Assembly: GCF_019649055.1 (NCBI RefSeq)
Contig: NW_026570256.1
Coordinates: 620,001 to 684,000, forward strand
DNA: 64,000 nucleotides
Source of the DNA: Paramacrobiotus metropolitanus
Lineage: Eukaryota; Tardigrada; Eutardigrada; Parachela; Macrobiotidae
Reading direction: 5' to 3'
Shown: piece by piece, positions 41,028 through 53,262 of the stretch
Layout: every line of letters begins with the position of its first letter
Position numbering within the stretch: position 1 is the first letter of the stretch
The notes under the pieces: generated by a model
The model's input: only the letters and a program-made list of their open reading frames with translations
What the model was told of the DNA's origin: nothing
Database searches by the model: none
Program-made: the position numbers and the translations under genes

Positions 41028-41233
41028 GGTGGACCAAACATTATTGTCATTGCCGCCGCGGTTGCCGTTGCGGTATGCAGCAGCCATGCCATGATCACCT
41101 TTGTTTTCACTCTATTTGTGAATTAAAGCAGGGTATTTTGCTGATTATTGGAGGAATCATACTCTATAAACTCAATCATCACAAACGACGTCATCCGGAA
41201 GAAGAAGAGGATGAGGATGAAGAGGAGTCGTAG
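41028..41233 (+). CDS. Membrane-segment exon with acidic tail (candidate, block I)
   Basis: One frame (41028-41126) reads GGPNIIVIAAAVAVAVCSS, a transmembrane-like segment. A second frame to 41233 gives another hydrophobic stretch (GILLIIGGIILY), a basic patch and an acidic EEEEDEDEEE tail. A paralogous version occurs at 56701-56909, with the hydrophobic and acidic parts conserved, which supports function. Whether the two frames are joined by a frameshift or a small intron is unclear. Confidence 0.4.
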
Positions 41234-41680
41234 CGTTAACCGGTGCCTCCATCTAAACAAAGGTATTCCATTTAACGACATCGTATGAAATCAACAGATA
41301 CGTGCATGGTAAACAATATTTGGAGGCAAATATCTGAAGCTTACAAAAAGCTTTGCTTTGAAGAAATGGCTCTTCTGCCAAGAAAGCGTTCGGAAACCCA
41401 GTACTACAGTATGCGTGGGCTATGAAGTGAGAACATATCCCGGACATGTTAAAAATTTGACAATAAAGTGCATGTGCACTTCGATTATGAGCAACAGTTT
41501 TGCTTGTGCTCAGGTCGTTTCCTGATATCTGCAGATGGCCGTTTGTAAAATAACGCTGCACAGAACTAATGTTCGTCAGGAGTTTTGGTACGTTGTCATT
41601 TGAATGGTCTGGTTCTTTTTTGTGTGGATTATCTGTATACATGATTTCGCTTACCATTAGGAAAATACAAATCATAATAA

Positions 41681-42125
41681 TATAACCGTGGCGGACACAT
41701 TTGCCCAAACGTACATCGCACAGACGTCCAGAGTGCCGGGCAGTGCAGCGGAAATACGGGAAAACCGGAAGTTAGGAAAGTATAGCGGGCTGGCAGACCG
41801 TTACATCGTCCAACCGCTGGCGTTCGAAACCACTGGTACATTCGGTCCACTGACGAAGAAATTCTTCAAGGAACTATCGAGAAAGATTATCGACAGTACA
41901 GGCAACCCCCGCTCAGGAGAGTTCTTACGCCAAAAAATTGGTATTGAGATTCAGAGAGGAAATGCAGTTTCTGTTCTCGGTACATTTAGTGAAATGGTAG
42001 AGAAGGAAGATGTGTACTTTGCCTTTCATTTGGCTGAACGGAAATGATGTCATGTTCTCTTTTGTTAACTGATACTCTTGTATTACATTTCCCAACACGA
42101 ATCGCTAATAAACAACCCTGACCTG
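41681..42125 (+). mobile_element. 5'-truncated LINE insertion with 11-bp target duplication
   Basis: It is flanked by exact AATCATAATAA (41670-41680 and 42126-42136). The orthologous site in block II (near 57353-57363) has one copy of nearly the same sequence and no insert. The 3' end has an AATAAA signal at 42108. It encodes the tail of a LINE ORF. Confidence 0.85.
41688..42047 (+). pseudogene. C-terminal tail of a LINE polyprotein
   Basis: The 119 codons include PLAFETTGTFGP, FFKELSRKI and GEFLRQKIGIEIQRGNA. The last part matches the fragment at 4912-5109 on the minus strand. From memory this is a conserved C-terminal region of invertebrate non-LTR retrotransposon proteins. No RT domain is present because of 5' truncation. 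The Met at 41688 is incidental. Confidence 0.65.
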
Positions 42126-42136
42126 AATCATAATAA

Positions 42137-43102
42137 AACTCTATCAAGGGCAAATGGATAACACAGAACGGTACCGCGAAGTGCCTGTACAAGTTGAAGT
42201 TACTATGCATAGTTTTACTGATCACGTTTACAAAGAATGCGGAATATTAATTTTTTCATCTCGCAGTTCCACGTATTCCGTACTTCATGTTAACCAGCTT
42301 CACCTTCTATCATTGATCTGCGTTAGTGATTACCGAACACACCTTTTGACAGCATAGTAACTGTTATGAGTGTTAGGTTATTTTTAAAACCACCGGTTAA
42401 TTAGACCGTATCTGATCGCAAATCTCTACAATCTACATACACCTTTTTACATAATATTATTATGTACTGACCACTGAACGGCGGACGTATGGGAGATTTA
42501 TTACAAGGAAGCGTGCTAAATGCCTACCGGGTATTACGAGTACAACACACATACAAAAATTTTGTATGTGCTTTGTATATAATACAACACATACAAAACT
42601 GTCTGCCGGTGCGGAAATAAACGATCTGGAAATTCACCTGCAGCTCTTAAACAGGTTGCACCGGGAACACGCATTCTCGAATATCAAATCAAATCCGCGA
42701 AAACTTGCGCAAAGTCAAAAAATATTATTATGCATTTGGTCTGCCGCTTAAATCTATTAAATTTAGTTCGGGCAAGAAAAAAATCCACCCAGTGTTTATG
42801 CATAATATAATTATATCAACCACTAAGGTTCGATTTAAGCGAAGCAGTTTGTCAGTACTGTAAGCCGAAGCGTTAATGAAATAAGTATAATAGTTGCATT
42901 GACGAAGTCCCATGAATGGGTTGACTGATTCAGGGAGATAATAATAATAATTATGCTGGAGTATTGTCGCTGCAATTTTACGGAGAACATAATCAACATC
43001 TGAACTCTACCAACTGCAAGTTAATTTATGAAACCCGGAAGTAAACTTGAATGCTTGATAGTTGACAGGTTACCAAAAGATTTAGGTATTTAGGAAGTTC
43101 CT
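42137..43102. other. Downstream flank of membrane gene copy 1, noncoding
   Basis: It aligns with 57400-58261 of block II at the nucleotide level but without conserved reading frames. No RNA gene was recognised. Confidence 0.5.
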
Positions 43103-44880
43103 TCAGGATAGAGAGCGCCATCTGGATGCCGGATCACGGGGAGGGCTGATACTGGGCGCAAACGCGTTCCACGGATAATCTTGAAAGAACTCAGCATACA
43201 GTTTGATGGAAAATCCGACAACCACGGTGTGGGCGATGAGAATGACAACGCGAAAAAATCTAGCGTTTCCATTGTCGTCGTTGTCGCAGGGTCGAGTGAC
43301 TAGCATCAAAATGAGCAAGATCACCGCCATTATAGCAAGAAGGATTGCTTGATAGCCGCGCTGTCGCATCTCCGGTTCCGCCCATCCGGTTATGTTGGAG
43401 CGGGGACAGTATCCGAGTTCCGTCATATCCAGACCTTCGATGGAAAAAATACACCTCTGGGAATTCTAGATATATTTGTACGGAATGTGATAACTTTGGG
43501 AATCTGTCGTACCGCACTGCAGTTGAAAACACCACTTCCTCATGAAATCTTCTTGCCGTGCCTGTTGGTGAATGTCATTGTTCAGCTGCTCCTCATCGGT
43601 GCTGTTCATCAGCGACTTTGATGGGAAATATTCAAGGTCTGCTATCCTTATTCTCAGGAAAGGATTCGTGTCCGGTTGCTTTTTAAGAAACTCTGGGTTT
43701 TTTTCGACCGGTATCGTTCCGCCCGAAAACGAAATCAGGCCGTTTGTGTTCGGTTGACCTTAAATAGAACCGCGGGAAAAAATTAAATATATTTCTTAAA
43801 AGTTTTTACGTTGGGCTATAAGTGTTTATTTTGATATTATAGTAGTATATTTTTTATTTTATTTTTTATAAAACGAGTCTGCAAACTTCGTGTTGCAGAA
43901 TGTTCCGTTAGTCCGTGACGAGTAAACTCGCACATCAAAATTACAAGATTGCTAGCTGAGAGCATCTTCCAGATAAAATACAATGCCAATGCAAAAAATA
44001 CAGCAAATGTTACGTAGTGGAAATAGCTGATAGTATTTCAGATTATAATAAAACAGCACTAAAACATACGTCAAAAACCCAAATCGAGTAATTTTCTCCG
44101 ACAATATGTTTCTGGCACTTACACAAATATGAGGTTATAACACTGGTCATAAACACTGGCATTGTTAGTGTAAAAGAAAAGCTGTTTCATCATAAATAAT
44201 GAACTATTATTAGGATCAATTAAAAATGGACTGCGCGAGTATTCGGCTGAATTACTGAATCTCGTACTATGAATTTTTCTTTGGAAAAAAAACATATCGA
44301 AAGCAACAGGCTCAAACAATAATTGTAGTTCATAATTAACAATTTACTCAATTTTTTCTTTTTTGATTCAGAATAATTTTACTTCATTTATTACAGTATT
44401 AACAGTTTTCAAAGTCAACAGTGTTTTATCCTGTTCGCATACGCATTTTGGGGACTGGCAGATTAGCGCAAGTACGAATGACTTTAAAAGCTTACATGGC
44501 TTCCCGGTCGCAGTAATTGCCCAGTCCGCATGAAAGAATAAAAACATGGGAACGGCCAGATAGAGCGCCAGATACAAAACGAACCCGCAGCACCACAGGC
44601 CGAAACAACAATCGGAATCTTCCTTTGTAGTGATGCTGTTTGTCAATTTCTCCTCCTTGCTCGCAGTAAGAAACTTCCGTGGTCGCCATTTACGGTGAGT
44701 GTCCATCACAGCGCGCATCATTTTCCATTCCCACTTTTTCATCAAATCGCACACTTTCGACACAATGCCAGTGTCGTGTCGCGCAGCATCATCACGTATG
44801 GCCACGGCAGGTACTCTACATGGAGATACTGTGGAATCCGGTGGTTGAATTATCGCTGTCTTAATGGAAGGAGAATCCAT
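43103..44880 (-). CDS. Novel three-pass membrane protein, copy 1 (intact, subfamily A)
   Basis: There are three exons: 44880-44496, 43758-43513 and 43434-43103, with introns GTAAGC...AAG and GTACGA...AAG, both in phase 1. They sum to 963 bp, that is 320 residues. Exon 1 encodes about 100 cytoplasmic residues and TM1 (FVLYLALYLAVPMFLFF). Exon 2 encodes an extracellular part with an NST sequon and CFQLQCG. Exon 3 begins LDMTELGYCPRSNITGW, then TM2 (AILLAIMAVILLILMLV), TM3 (VVILIAHTVVVGFSIKLY) and a Pro-rich tail. The start is at MDSPS, shared with copy 4. I recognise no known family. Five tandem copies in one window argue for a lineage-specific expansion. Confidence 0.7.
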
Positions 44881-46688
44881 GGAGGCGAGCATTATAACAA
44901 ATTGCAGGGAGTACAATTTACAGCATAACGCGCAACCGTACCGAAAAATGGTTTTCTTAACGTAAAGCTGCAGTCATATAGCTTGCTGCGGCGTATGTGT
45001 ATTACAATTTTTATGCCAGGCTCGCATTGCGAGCTATAAAACTGGTTTAGGCAGGATTGATCGTTACGGAAACCAAGCCATATTGTCATAAATCCTAACT
45101 GGAATCTTTTGATCGAATAACGACGTTTATAGATTGTGCCAATCGCAGTCTAACGTAAACCGTCCACACTTTGCTTACGATGGCTTTTTTATATAACCTA
45201 TGAAAAACTGCATTTAGGTAAACCGTAGTTTAGTATTCGCTTGATGCGTCTACTGTCTGGAATACGATCAACCAGGTACTAGCAGGATTTACTGGAATTG
45301 TACACGGTTTTGCAAATAAATTCCCGCAAACTTAGCGCTTGTTAGTTAATGGCATTATTGTGTGCAGATAACCGGCTTGTGGATACTGCTAATGTAGTTT
45401 TCTTTGTGTTGGCGCCTTGACGGATGTGGCATTAGGATTCCCGTGCATGTAGCGGAAGTGCAGTAACAGCGGTGATTATCGGTACTTATAAAAACTGTGC
45501 GCGCAGTTGCATTAGCATCCGGAATAGTTCCCGCCGGGATGTTTGAATTATTATCAGGTTTACCTCATTTTTTATGGGCCGCACGGGAAGGCGGAAGTAG
45601 CGACGAAAACCGTCCTCGCACAGGATAAATCAGAAAGTCGATGGGCGGTCCTTGTAAAGTAACACGCGAAGGTAATAATCGATTTACGTACTCGTAAGAC
45701 GCTGCACCGGCAGGTTGCGTCATCTGCGTTGTGAACCCTCCCAGCAAGTGTTGGCAATCGAGCTACTGTACTTGAATGGATGAGGACCCATCGCAGTGCT
45801 GAACTATGGGTCGGCCTGTACGCCTTGGATGTTGTGCAGGAAGTACATCGTTCTTAATCGGTGTACGTCAACACACGGGTTTTGAACCGTTTAATATTAA
45901 CAGAAATCAGCGGATTAACCAAGTTCAGGTTCAGTTGGTAGATAATCGATATCAAATGCACAAAATTGATTAAGTACTGTATTTCGTACGCGGAAAACAG
46001 AAAAATACGGATCATGGCACATCTGCTGATCCAAATTCAGAAAAGTTTCGTTTCTGGAAAAATTAAAATTCTACTACAGTATGCTTGAAAAATGATTGTG
46101 TCAGCAGTGGTCAATGTTACATGTTCAAACAAGAGTTAAAAAATGAAAGCAGTAACTTTACAGAGTACTACACACTGTAACACTGCGCAGACGTCTTGCA
46201 CCGGCCGAAAGCACCCAGCGTTTTGAACAAAATACTAGTAAGCGCGCGACACATTTGTGGAGAGAAACCAGTGCTTTTGCAAATGCGGGTGATTTTGCTA
46301 CTGACGAATCCAGACTGTACAACGGTCATTAAGGATAGGCCATTAAGGAGCAGCGGATTCCGTTCAACAGCCCACACTAGACGGTTGCTAGGACGTCAAA
46401 GAAGCCGATAGCTACCGTCGCGTAATATCGATCGGTAGCAGTATTGTAATATTAGTTGAATAAATTATAAGATAAAGCGGAAGCCGTGCAAGAGCTCATG
46501 CGGCTGAGTTTTGCGGCCCGGTTTTGAAACTGAAGGTCCCGCCAACGCCACCGTGGCGGTGACGAAGACAGCCAGAAAAACGTAAAACGTCCTCTAGCAG
46601 GCGGCTCGAAGCGGAACTTGGGGGCAACATCCGGGGTGAAGCGCTGCTCGCGGTTGCGACGACACCATGCAGTGACCCCCACAGGTCA
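44881..46688. other. Upstream flank of membrane gene copy 1
   Basis: It aligns with 60114-61677 of block II. No conserved ORF was found. It should contain the copy 1 promoter; no motif stands out. Confidence 0.4.
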
Positions 46689-49652
46689 TTATATTGTAAT
46701 TGCGCATCCTAGGCCAACTTTGATACACGGCTCGGAGGTATCAGGCGCAAACGGACTCGACAGGAATTCTTGACAGGAAGCAATGACATCCTGTATAATG
46801 ATGTGGTACGCAATCGAGACCCCGACAACCGCCGTGTGAACCAGAGCCAGGACCGCAAAAGCGCATTTGGTCGCTCTGCTGTTTCCGATCCCGAAGACAA
46901 GTTCCATAAACGTAAGAACGAAGGGAGAAAAAATGGCCGCCATCCCTTCGCTGACACCCGCCAGGGGCGCTGGTCGGCTGCTCCATCCTGTTATATTGGT
47001 ACGCGGACAGTATCCCAAATGCGACATATCGATACCTGTAAAATGCTGCAGTTATAATCAAACAACGTTTCAACATTATGCAGCTTCACAATAATCGAGA
47101 AACTGCGGGGAAATACAGTCTGTACTACAGCCCTGGGCAGCCAAGTTGGGGCACTTTTTGTGAAAAATTATCGTTGCTCAGCCATCGATAGAAAAATAGC
47201 TATTTGATTTTTATATGATTGCTGTATGTGTCCAACATCTTTTGCGCTCAGGAGTCTTACGATGGGGGTGTGTTTCGGGGAACAGTGAGATCGAAAGCTG
47301 AGACACCCAGCTTCGAAATGCGGCTCGACCCAGTTGCAGTTAGATTGATCTTCCCGCGTACAATTTGTTTAAAAATTCGGGTGATGCTTTTGTCCAGAAA
47401 AAGTAATTGTATGGTGTTTCTCATCCAGTGCTCCTTTGGAATCTATCGGGCCTCGCTCGATTTCCGCTAAGCCGACGTGACCTTTGCAGTTTTCTCACAA
47501 GCACTGCCGAAGTGCCCAGTGACCTTCTTTGTTCGCCAGCCCTGCAGCTGCAGGATGTCGTAGACAACCAATTTTAATAATATCTCGTTTAGGAGGTACT
47601 TAGCGTCGACTTAGGCTTTTTTAACCCAAAAATAATCGCAACCGCATGCCGTTCCCAAAATTTTAAGCAAACCCCATGGCTGTTTCTGTTTACCGCTTAA
47701 TTCGTTTTTCCTTCCATTTGTCAAGCACTCCCATCTTTCCGGCCATATTATAAAAATCCTTAGAGACATCAAAATTGTCTAATGGGATCAGTGTTCTATC
47801 TATGAAAAACATCAGCTCGAGGTAGCCCGGGTCTGTGCGCTAGGCAACAACGTTCTTCGTCAGGTATGAATTAACATACAAGTCTATGGAAGGTCTACAA
47901 TGTTTTGTAGTCGCCCCGAGCAACGATCGCGAAAAAGTTTTCTAATACCACGTAATGAATGCATAATAGTTAACTCAGCATTTTAAAAAAAAACGTTACG
48001 CAAAAATACAAGTTCGTGAACATTCTAGAGGGGCGGTAATAAGCAGCCTAAAAACAACCCCTACCCCATTCCTTTAATCGTTGCTCGGCTCCCTACTGGC
48101 ACACCAAAAGATACCGGTTTTAGCACTCGTAGATTCACAATTAAAAGTTACACTAGAAAAATAAGGAAAGCAAGACAAAACAATGTTTAGGAATATTTAA
48201 TAATTATTTTCCAAAAGTGCCCCAACTTGGCTGCCCAGGGCTGTAGTTTGTGATGACTTTCGAGCCATCAGTGGCACTGAATCTAGAACAGCGCTTCTAC
48301 ATTATAAGAGCCAAGATCGTTTTATTTATACCAACTACACACATACGTCTGATTATATGTACAGTGCATGTTATATATACAGATGTATGTACAAGCCGGT
48401 CCGGAGTTAGAGCACGATACAGAACTGCTAACGCATAATAAGCGCGATGTTAGCGCCTAGCCCTATGGCCACTACACTACGCCTACCACAATGCGTAAAA
48501 GCGCTCCGCAGTTAGATTGTCCCTTACTGCACCGACTGTTTTCTGGCCACCTTCCGCAAGGCAATTACGATATACTCATTAAAATGTATGGCGTGTACCA
48601 GGCCACCAGCCAGCCAAAAGCATGTTACGTGTTTAAAGAGTGTGGCGTAACGTGGCGTAGTATGTTGTTTGGCGTAATCCATGAATTTACATTGTTCGCT
48701 GTTCTCTATCGTGCTCTATCTCCGGACCGGCTTGTACTTTGTCTGTACGGTGTAACGGGTACATAATACTGATGGTCAATATTCTTACCGCACTGCAAAG
48801 AAAAGCACCACTTTCGCATGAAAACGTCTTGCTGGTCGGATGCGTTGAAATGGTTATTCAACTGGTCCTCATCGGTAGCGTTCAGCAGCGCTTCGGACGG
48901 TTGGTAACTGAGACCGTTCCATTGGGTTGAAATTTTGCCGCCGGCAAATGCGATAAATCCGTTCCCGTTAGGTTCACCTTTAAACCAAAACTGAACTGAA
49001 AATTAGAAGTATCTTTAAGCGGCATCTGCCATTACAGATAATACTACGCCTGCGCGGGTTTACACTAATAAAAGTTTGTTTTTAACGTCAAAAACAAATT
49101 GAAAATTTGTTTTGGACTCGAAAGAAACACTCAACGGTTATCCGGCGATGGGCTCGTAAAGTGAGAAATAGAAGCAAGTGATCTTCGTCGTAAATGCGTA
49201 AATTTAAGTATATTTGAAAAAACCTTTAAAGCTATAAATTTTACTGGTAAACTCACAATGTCTCGCGAATGGATAAATTCCCGAAAAGGACGAACCGAAC
49301 AGACTAAGAGGAACCATAATATAGAGAGTGAGGTAAAAGAGAACGAACAGAATGGTGCAATAAAAGAGAACGAACAGCAATGTCTAGCCGAATCCGTTCT
49401 GGGTTCATTTTCACGGTAATCTCTTAGGCATTCGAACAGCATATCCACAGGAACCAACATCCAGTCCAACAATCTGCACCACAACCTATTCACAGAGTGC
49501 AAAACTTTGGACAAAGTCTTTCTCTGTCCCCGCATCCTTGATTTACACTCAGCACCGTACTGAGCGGCTGTGAGAGTGTGTGACGGTATTCCAGCGCTCG
49601 GGGATGATAGTACCGCTACTTTGGTTTCGGACACGGGGAATCCGACTTGCAT
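46689..49652 (-). pseudogene. Novel three-pass membrane protein, copy 2 (frameshifted, subfamily B)
   Basis: The exons are 49652-49257, 48977-48789 and 47035-46689, with the same boundaries and phases as copy 5. Exon 1 is 396 bp, out of phase with the 382-bp exon of copy 5. The frame changes near 49370, where a CTGTTCGTTCTCTTTTA stretch is repeated just before TM1; TM1 (LFVLFYLTLYIMVPLSLF) is read in the other frame. Exons 2 and 3 look intact and include TGWSSRPAPLAG and the last two membrane segments. The intron between exons 2 and 3 is enlarged by a TIR transposon. Confidence 0.65.
47125..48246. mobile_element. DNA transposon with 34-bp TIRs, non-autonomous
   Basis: The ends are CTACAGCCCTGGGCAGCCAA and its exact complement, with pairing over about 34 bp (47125-47158 and 48213-48246). 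It lies in the intron of membrane gene copy 2 and is missing from the duplicate locus in block II. The interior (1.1 kb) has no transposase-like ORF. The internal CAGCCCTGGGCAG might be a hAT-type end, but no 8-bp target duplication is found, so the superfamily is unassigned. Confidence 0.75.
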
Positions 49653-50751
49653 GGTATGAAATATACGTTCAAAAAATTCGATGTTGTCCGTTGATTTCTA
49701 ATCCTGGTTTTCTTTACAAACGTTTCTTTACAGACTTAATATTCCGTTTATTCAAAATCGTTCTATCTGCCCGTAACCATGCAAGCCGATATGAAACGCA
49801 CCCAGCGAAGTTGGTGCGGTTGCACAAACAATAATCACTGTAAGTCAATAAAAATGCACGACCCTAGCGGCAACTGTGATAAACTGGTGCTCTTGTGGGT
49901 GGTAATTCTGAACCTTCCTGGCCTACTCACACCTGCTGTTGCGCACGCAATACCTAAAGGTACTGTGTACATCCCGTAATGATCATCCAGTCTACCCAGT
50001 AAGTTTTTTTATTATTTAATAGTAGAGTACAAATACCTTTGATCTGCTGCCATCAGCTGGCAAAATAAGTAAGACATACAACCGCTTACTGTGCCTGTAG
50101 GCATATAAAATCAATACGTACGTAACTTCAGTACTTGTAGATTCGTCTAGCTGTTACTTGCAATTATTGTTTCCAATGAGAAGTGTATGAACAACTGTTA
50201 ACCAGGTTCGCCTTTTCTCATCTACCTGGGTAGTATCCGACACTCTGCTCCCTTCATAAACACACCCAATTCAATTGACAGTTGCGGGAATCTAGAGGGC
50301 ACTCGGTGAGTCAAATATTCTAATCGTAAGAAAAGATATGTCACATTAATTTAACAGAGAATTGTTCCATGTAAATAGATTTAGGAAAGTAACAATTACG
50401 TGTTGCTTAAATATTATGTTGAAACAATACTGTAAACAAATACTGTAAAGTGTAAACTAACAGCTGTAAACTAATACTGTGAACAATGAAATATACACTG
50501 CGTGGACAATCTCTCGATTGTGTAGCGGCAGCTTCGGCATAAGAAAGAGGAATACTGGGATTTAAAATAATTTCGGATTTCTGTATATAGAAGGAATAAT
50601 AATAGTACGGGAAAGAATTTTGTGAGTGCATGAAAAACATGAGAGGTTGTGAGTGTTCCTTTACTACAGTTGAGAACTTGAAAATTGCGCGTTTAGTTAG
50701 TAACTTTCCATAGGTTTACACAGTCATTTTGGTAGTAGTAATATGTGTAGT
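49653..50751. other. Upstream flank of membrane gene copy 2
   Basis: The first 800 bp align with 63070-63620. The rest, to the next transposon, is AT-rich without a supported gene. Short hydrophobic ORFs (for example 50407-50640) come from AT-rich sequence. Confidence 0.4.
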
Positions 50752-52957
50752 CAAGAAAGTTGATTGCTTAATAGAGCGAACTATTATTTCTTGCACTGAT
50801 AGTCTCGGATGTGAAGTAACGGGTGGTTTGTATATGGGATGTAGGCTGGGACGTACATTAAAGGTTGTTCGAGAAAATGTTTGATTTAATTGGTTTGTTG
50901 ACTGGATTTTTTTTAATTCGGTGGGTATATTAGAAGTTGAGGAAAGTTGTGTTTGAGTTATTATGGATTTGACGAAGCATATGCAGTGAGGAAAATGTTT
51001 TTCTTGTTGGTTATTTTCTGATGGCCGATTTAGAATTTCGGAAGCGTACTGATTTAGGTTGTTGCGTTTTGTTTGGCTTTGGTCTTTTTAGGTTGAGTAT
51101 AATTTAGTAAGTTTTCTTTCATAGATAGTTTCTTTTAAGTATTGTTTTTTTAATAAAATAACGGAAACTGGTTGTGATCGCAAGAAATACATGCGTGAGT
51201 ATGTGTGTGATTATAGAAAAAAAACCGCAAAATGGAGACTGATGGTAATTGTAGCAAGGAAGATAATGAAGTAGTGATGATGTTAGACATGAAAATGTAA
51301 AGTTAAAACTCAAAAATGTAAACTCAACAGGGTCAGCAAAACACAACAATTCAGGACAAAATCGTAAAGTAATGCTTAGAAAAGATCCGGACAACCATTA
51401 CACATTACCATAATCCGCAAATGTCGTTTAGCACCATTGTGATATGCTTGACTACCTCGTGTAACCTTTCCAATTTTTGGATATAAAAACTTAGCAACAC
51501 TTTTATTACCTAAATCTTTCCCTTCACAAAAATTGTCATTTGTCTTTACAAAAACTGTCATTTTCAAGAACATAGTTAATCGTCCGTTCTACCTGATCCC
51601 GTTGATAAAGGTTTAGAGCTCGAAAACGTATGAGCAATCTTTTTGAAACCTATTTTCTGCACTTAAAAGACGCAATTTAAAATAATTTTCAGGTGAAATA
51701 CTCTAAGGCCGATGATCAGTTAAACCACCATAACCAAACGGAAATAGATTAGGATACGCTTTTTTCTTCTAATCCAGTTTGTGATTTCCAGTCCCAGATT
51801 AATTCCGAAATCAAAAAACCCGTTATTAGAAATCAAAAAATCAAGCGCCTTATAGACAATATTAAAATCAACGGAATAAATGATTTTTCGACTACAATCA
51901 TCAAAATCGTTTTTTTTAGCCTGACAAACAGCTAATAAACAATCTGTAGCCGGACATGGTAGCAAACATTCGAAATTTTCACTAGGATCACTAGTTACGT
52001 GAAATAATTGCCCTACACATTTTGTTAAGCTATTTTTCAAATGCAATGTTGTCGAAAAAGGCTGTACTAAACGCACTGCCTGGACTTCCATGTAACCAAG
52101 ATTATTTAACCAATTCTCTCTACCAATATCTAAACAATTTCGCCGTAAATCGTAAACACAAAAATTAAAATTTTTATGCTTATGCAAAGTCATACATTCT
52201 GCACATAGTCTAGCAACAGCTTTTAAATCACTATGTAACATTCCTGAATTATCACCATTAAAATCAGATGCAACTAAAATATTGCAACAATCGCACGGCA
52301 ATAAGCAACCATGACCTTTCTCCAATAATTTTCTCCAAACATACCAGAAAACGCACCACGTTTAGTATTCGATTACATTTTTGTTTTTTAACTTTTACAT
52401 TCTCATATCTACCATCATCACCACTTCCTATATTATCCTCCCTGCTACAATTACCATCAGTTTCTATTTTGCGTTTCTTTCTATAATTACGCATATACTC
52501 ACGCATGTATTTCTTACGATCACAACCACCTTCCATTATTTTATTAAAAAAAAGAATTCTTAAACGAAAATAACGTATGAAAGAAATCTTACTCAACCAT
52601 ACTCAACCAAAAAAGACTTACCAAAGCCAAATAAAAGACAGCAACCTTAATCAGTAAGTATCCACAAATCCACACCGGCCACCACAAAATAACCAACAAG
52701 AAAAACATTTTGCTCACTCCATATACTTCGTCCACTCCATAATAACTCCAACACAAGATTCCTCAACTTCTTATATACCCACCGAACTCAAAAAACCCAG
52801 TCAACAAACCACTTAAACTATACGTTTTCTCGAACAACCTTTTAATGTACCTCCCAACCTACTTCCCATATACAAACCACCTGTTCCTACACAACCAAGA
52901 CTATCAGAGCAAAGCATAATAGTCTGCTCCATTAAGCAATCAACTTTCTCGAAATTT
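50752..52957. mobile_element. Transposon with long coding inverted repeats
   Basis: 50752-51318 and 52371-52957 are inverted copies (about 570-590 bp), for example AAGTTGATTGCTTAATAGAG near 50758 and its diverged complement near 52940. The right arm carries the 5' part of a gene (minus strand); the left arm carries a decayed copy of the same gene start on the plus strand (KKYMREY near 51184). The unique middle encodes the rest of the protein. The class is uncertain; the Cys-rich protein recalls Helitron-associated N-terminal regions only faintly. Confidence 0.6.
51720..52536 (-). pseudogene. Transposon-encoded Cys-rich protein (frameshifted)
   Basis: It starts at 52536 (MEGGCDRKK) with a basic KKYMREYMRNYRKKRK helix, then an acidic/Ser stretch. 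It shifts frame near 52320 and continues in another frame (LLPCDCCNILVASD, then CAECMTLHKH, VQAVRLVQPFSTTLHLKN, HVTSDPSENF and CPATDC) to 51720. The paired Cys suggest zinc binding. The VxPF...H-x-D-P stretch loosely resembles a domain preceding Helitron replication proteins (DUF6570-like), but no Rep or helicase motif is visible. It is probably a truncated transposon protein of unknown class. Confidence 0.4.
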
Positions 52958-53262
52958 CTTGAATTTTCCGCAACAATCCATCACCATCTACAATCCGCAA
53001 CACACTCCACTTCCTGTAACACTTCATTAAACACTCAAATACAAACAACCAGAAAGTCGAATATATTTATACCATACTACAGTAAAACTCCCACTACCTT
53101 CACCCTAATTCAATGTAGAACTTTTTTTCCCTACACTGGATTAGTACACCCTTTCTTCATTATCACTTTTCGTCAAACATATCACCTTTAATATAATTTA
53201 CTATATTATTAAATTCCTTATTCATCACTTTATATTCCTACCCCTTATAATTTCCACATACA

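Larger units (their letters stand above)
41028..50450. repeat. Segmental duplication, block I
   Basis: This stretch aligns in order with 56701 to about 63620: the membrane exon, the noncoding stretch 41250-42360, and two of the three-pass membrane genes with their flanks. Block I is longer because it holds a LINE fragment (41681-42125) and a TIR transposon (47125-48246) absent from block II. Divergence is moderate and indels are frequent. Confidence 0.8.

Noticed and set aside
43349-43621. Plus-strand ORFs over membrane gene copy 1
   Set aside because: They are antisense to well-supported minus-strand exons with conserved splice sites.
47219-47470. ORF inside the TIR transposon as a transposase
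   Set aside because: Only 83 residues, with no DDE, zinc-finger or HTH pattern.
48380-48480. tRNA-like stretch or tRNA-derived SINE
   Set aside because: There is no B-box (GGTTCGA-type) and no cloverleaf pairing that I could form.
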